Shown here: in pieces, positions 12,957 through 13,797 of the stretch | Layout: each line of letters begins with the position of its first letter | Position numbering within the stretch: position 1 is the first letter of the stretch | Assembly: GCA_003661365.1 (NCBI GenBank) | Contig: QMVZ01000029.1 | Coordinates: 1-13,797 of the forward strand | DNA length: 13,797 nt | Direction: 5' to 3' | From: Thermoproteota archaeon | Lineage (GTDB): Archaea; Korarchaeota; Korarchaeia; Korarchaeales; Korarchaeaceae | The notes under the pieces: model-generated | The model's input: only the letters and a program-made list of their open reading frames with translations | Told to the model about the DNA's origin: nothing | Database searches by the model: none | Translations under genes and position numbers: made by a program

Positions 12957-13797
12957 CTATTCAAACAAACTCAAGAACTCTTTCGGAATGGAGCAACAGG
13001 CTGGCACCTTTTTCAGCCCATACTTCTCAGCAATCTGCCATCTCGGAACCGCAATTCTATCCGCTAACCCTTCTTTTAGAATAATTTCGTCTAGCTTCTT
13101 TTTGTATTCGGGAGGTCTCATACACCCCAAAGCTATTTCTCCGTTAAATCTCTTTCTAGCGTATCGAAATAGGTTAACCACCCCTTCAACTGGAGGAGGA
13201 GATATTGCCTCCATTGGCGTTCCCTTGGTTGGCATAAATACTATGAAGATCAGGACATAAGGGTCGAAATCCAGCAGCACCCCTAATGACTCTTGCTCCA
13301 TATCGATTTTGCCATAGTGAAAACCTACAGGAATGTGTGGTGCCACGTAAGGAGGTCCCTCTTCCACCAACCATTTTAGCCCGTTTAAGAAATCCTCCTT
13401 TGCCCTCCCGAGGTGCATAACATCTTTTATCACCATAGGATCCATGACGAACTCATAGTCTACGATATCTACACCCGCTTCTTCAAGAGCCATTGCAAGT
13501 TGTCTTGAAACGATCCCAGGATGTACGCTGATAATTAGGTTAAAGTTTCTCTTGATTTCCTTGATTGTAGGAAGAAAGGGTTGTATCGGCAGCTCTCCTT
13601 TAGAGTTGAAACCTCCGCTTATTAGCAAACCCTTTGCCCCTCTCTCATATAGCTTCCCCGCAAGCTTGTACAACTGATGCGGAGATAGCGCAGGAAACAT
13701 GCCACCTAAGTAATGGGCTTTGCAGTAGTCACACATGAGTGAGCATTTCATTCCTGTAATGCTTATGGCAGGATATGTTTGTCCAGGAATGTAGGCC
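12957..13797 (-). CDS. Radical SAM protein, biotin-synthase-like uncharacterised group, 5'-partial
   Basis: The frame is open to the right edge and continues 15 codons upstream of the ATG at 13751 (Y-I-P-G-Q-T-Y-P-A-I-S-I-T-G precedes it), so the true start is outside the window. Counting from that ATG, C-S-L-M-C-D-Y-C (Cys3, Cys7, Cys10) is the CX3CX2C motif that binds the 4Fe-4S cluster and AdoMet. L-I-S-G-G (43-47) is the SAM-binding GGE-like strand, and M-P-T-K-G-T-P-M-E followed by S-P-P-P-V-E matches the archaeal 'uncharacterised homologue of biotin synthase' group (COG1856-like). A conserved tail has G-C-M-R-P-P-E, then A-C-C-S, whose cysteines might bind a second cluster or substrate. 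The reaction is unknown. fdhD lies downstream on the same strand, 186 bases away. Confidence 0.85.
   Translation of the reverse strand, partial: AYIPGQTYPAISITGMKCSLMCDYCKAHYLGGMFPALSPHQLYKLAGKLYERGAKGLLISGGFNSKGELPIQPFLPTIKEIKRNFNLIISVHPGIVSRQLAMALEEAGVDIVDYEFVMDPMVIKDVMHLGRAKEDFLNGLKWLVEEGPPYVAPHIPVGFHYGKIDMEQESLGVLLDFDPYVLIFIVFMPTKGTPMEAISPPPVEGVVNLFRYARKRFNGEIALGCMRPPEYKKKLDEIILKEGLADRIAVPRWQIAEKYGLKKVPACCSIPKEFLSLFE

Overview
The window comes from an archaeon. Supporting signs are a proteasome-type Ntn hydrolase, a RadA-family recombinase paralogue, a family-B DNA polymerase of PolB2 type, a rhodanese-less ThiI, AT-rich TATA-like boxes about 25-38 nt upstream of several start codons, GTG/TTG starts and heavy use of AGA/AGG arginine codons. 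The gene set would fit a thermophilic TACK-type lineage, but there is no rRNA or other decisive marker, so I do not name a phylum.

Layout, left to right. (1) 1-1172: 3' part of a membrane-anchored zinc metalloprotease gene that runs in from the left edge. (2) 1173-1374: a non-coding gap with a structured element resembling a C/D-box sRNA and a strong hairpin. (3) 1375-2076: a divergent proteasome-beta-like protein with threonine directly after the initiator. (4) 2106-5219: a probable DNA-transaction module: a small helical protein overlapping a RadA-like ATPase that has lost its Walker A lysine (both minus strand), divergent from a PolB2-type polymerase with altered motif C and no proofreading motifs. 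(5) 5221-7354: nitroreductase and maleate-isomerase/Asp-Glu-racemase-like enzyme (minus strand), divergent from a 5-formyltetrahydrofolate cyclo-ligase-like protein. (6) 7561-8196: HAD phosphatase. (7) 8219-8984: a gene ruin in which a frameshifted ThiF/MoeB-type E1 gene is fused in frame to the last third of a CopA-type P-type ATPase. (8) 9118-10566: M3/oligoendopeptidase-F-like peptidase. (9) 10616-11827: thiI. (10) 11973-12770: fdhD. (11) 12957 to the right edge: a radical SAM protein resembling the 'uncharacterised biotin synthase homologue' group.

How the genes relate. The polymerase/recombinase/small-protein block is the most suggestive functional unit: both enzymes keep the fold of a replication/repair protein but carry substitutions in catalytic motifs, which points to a damage-response or accessory role. 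ThiI, FdhD and the dead ThiF/MoeB are all sulfur-transfer genes (tRNA thiolation, Mo/W-formate dehydrogenase maturation, ubiquitin-like sulfur-carrier activation), a loose theme rather than an operon, since each has its own spacing and probable promoter. The remaining genes are ordinary single-gene housekeeping units. No insertion sequence, tRNA, rRNA or CRISPR array is visible, and no non-coding stretch exceeds about 210 bases.
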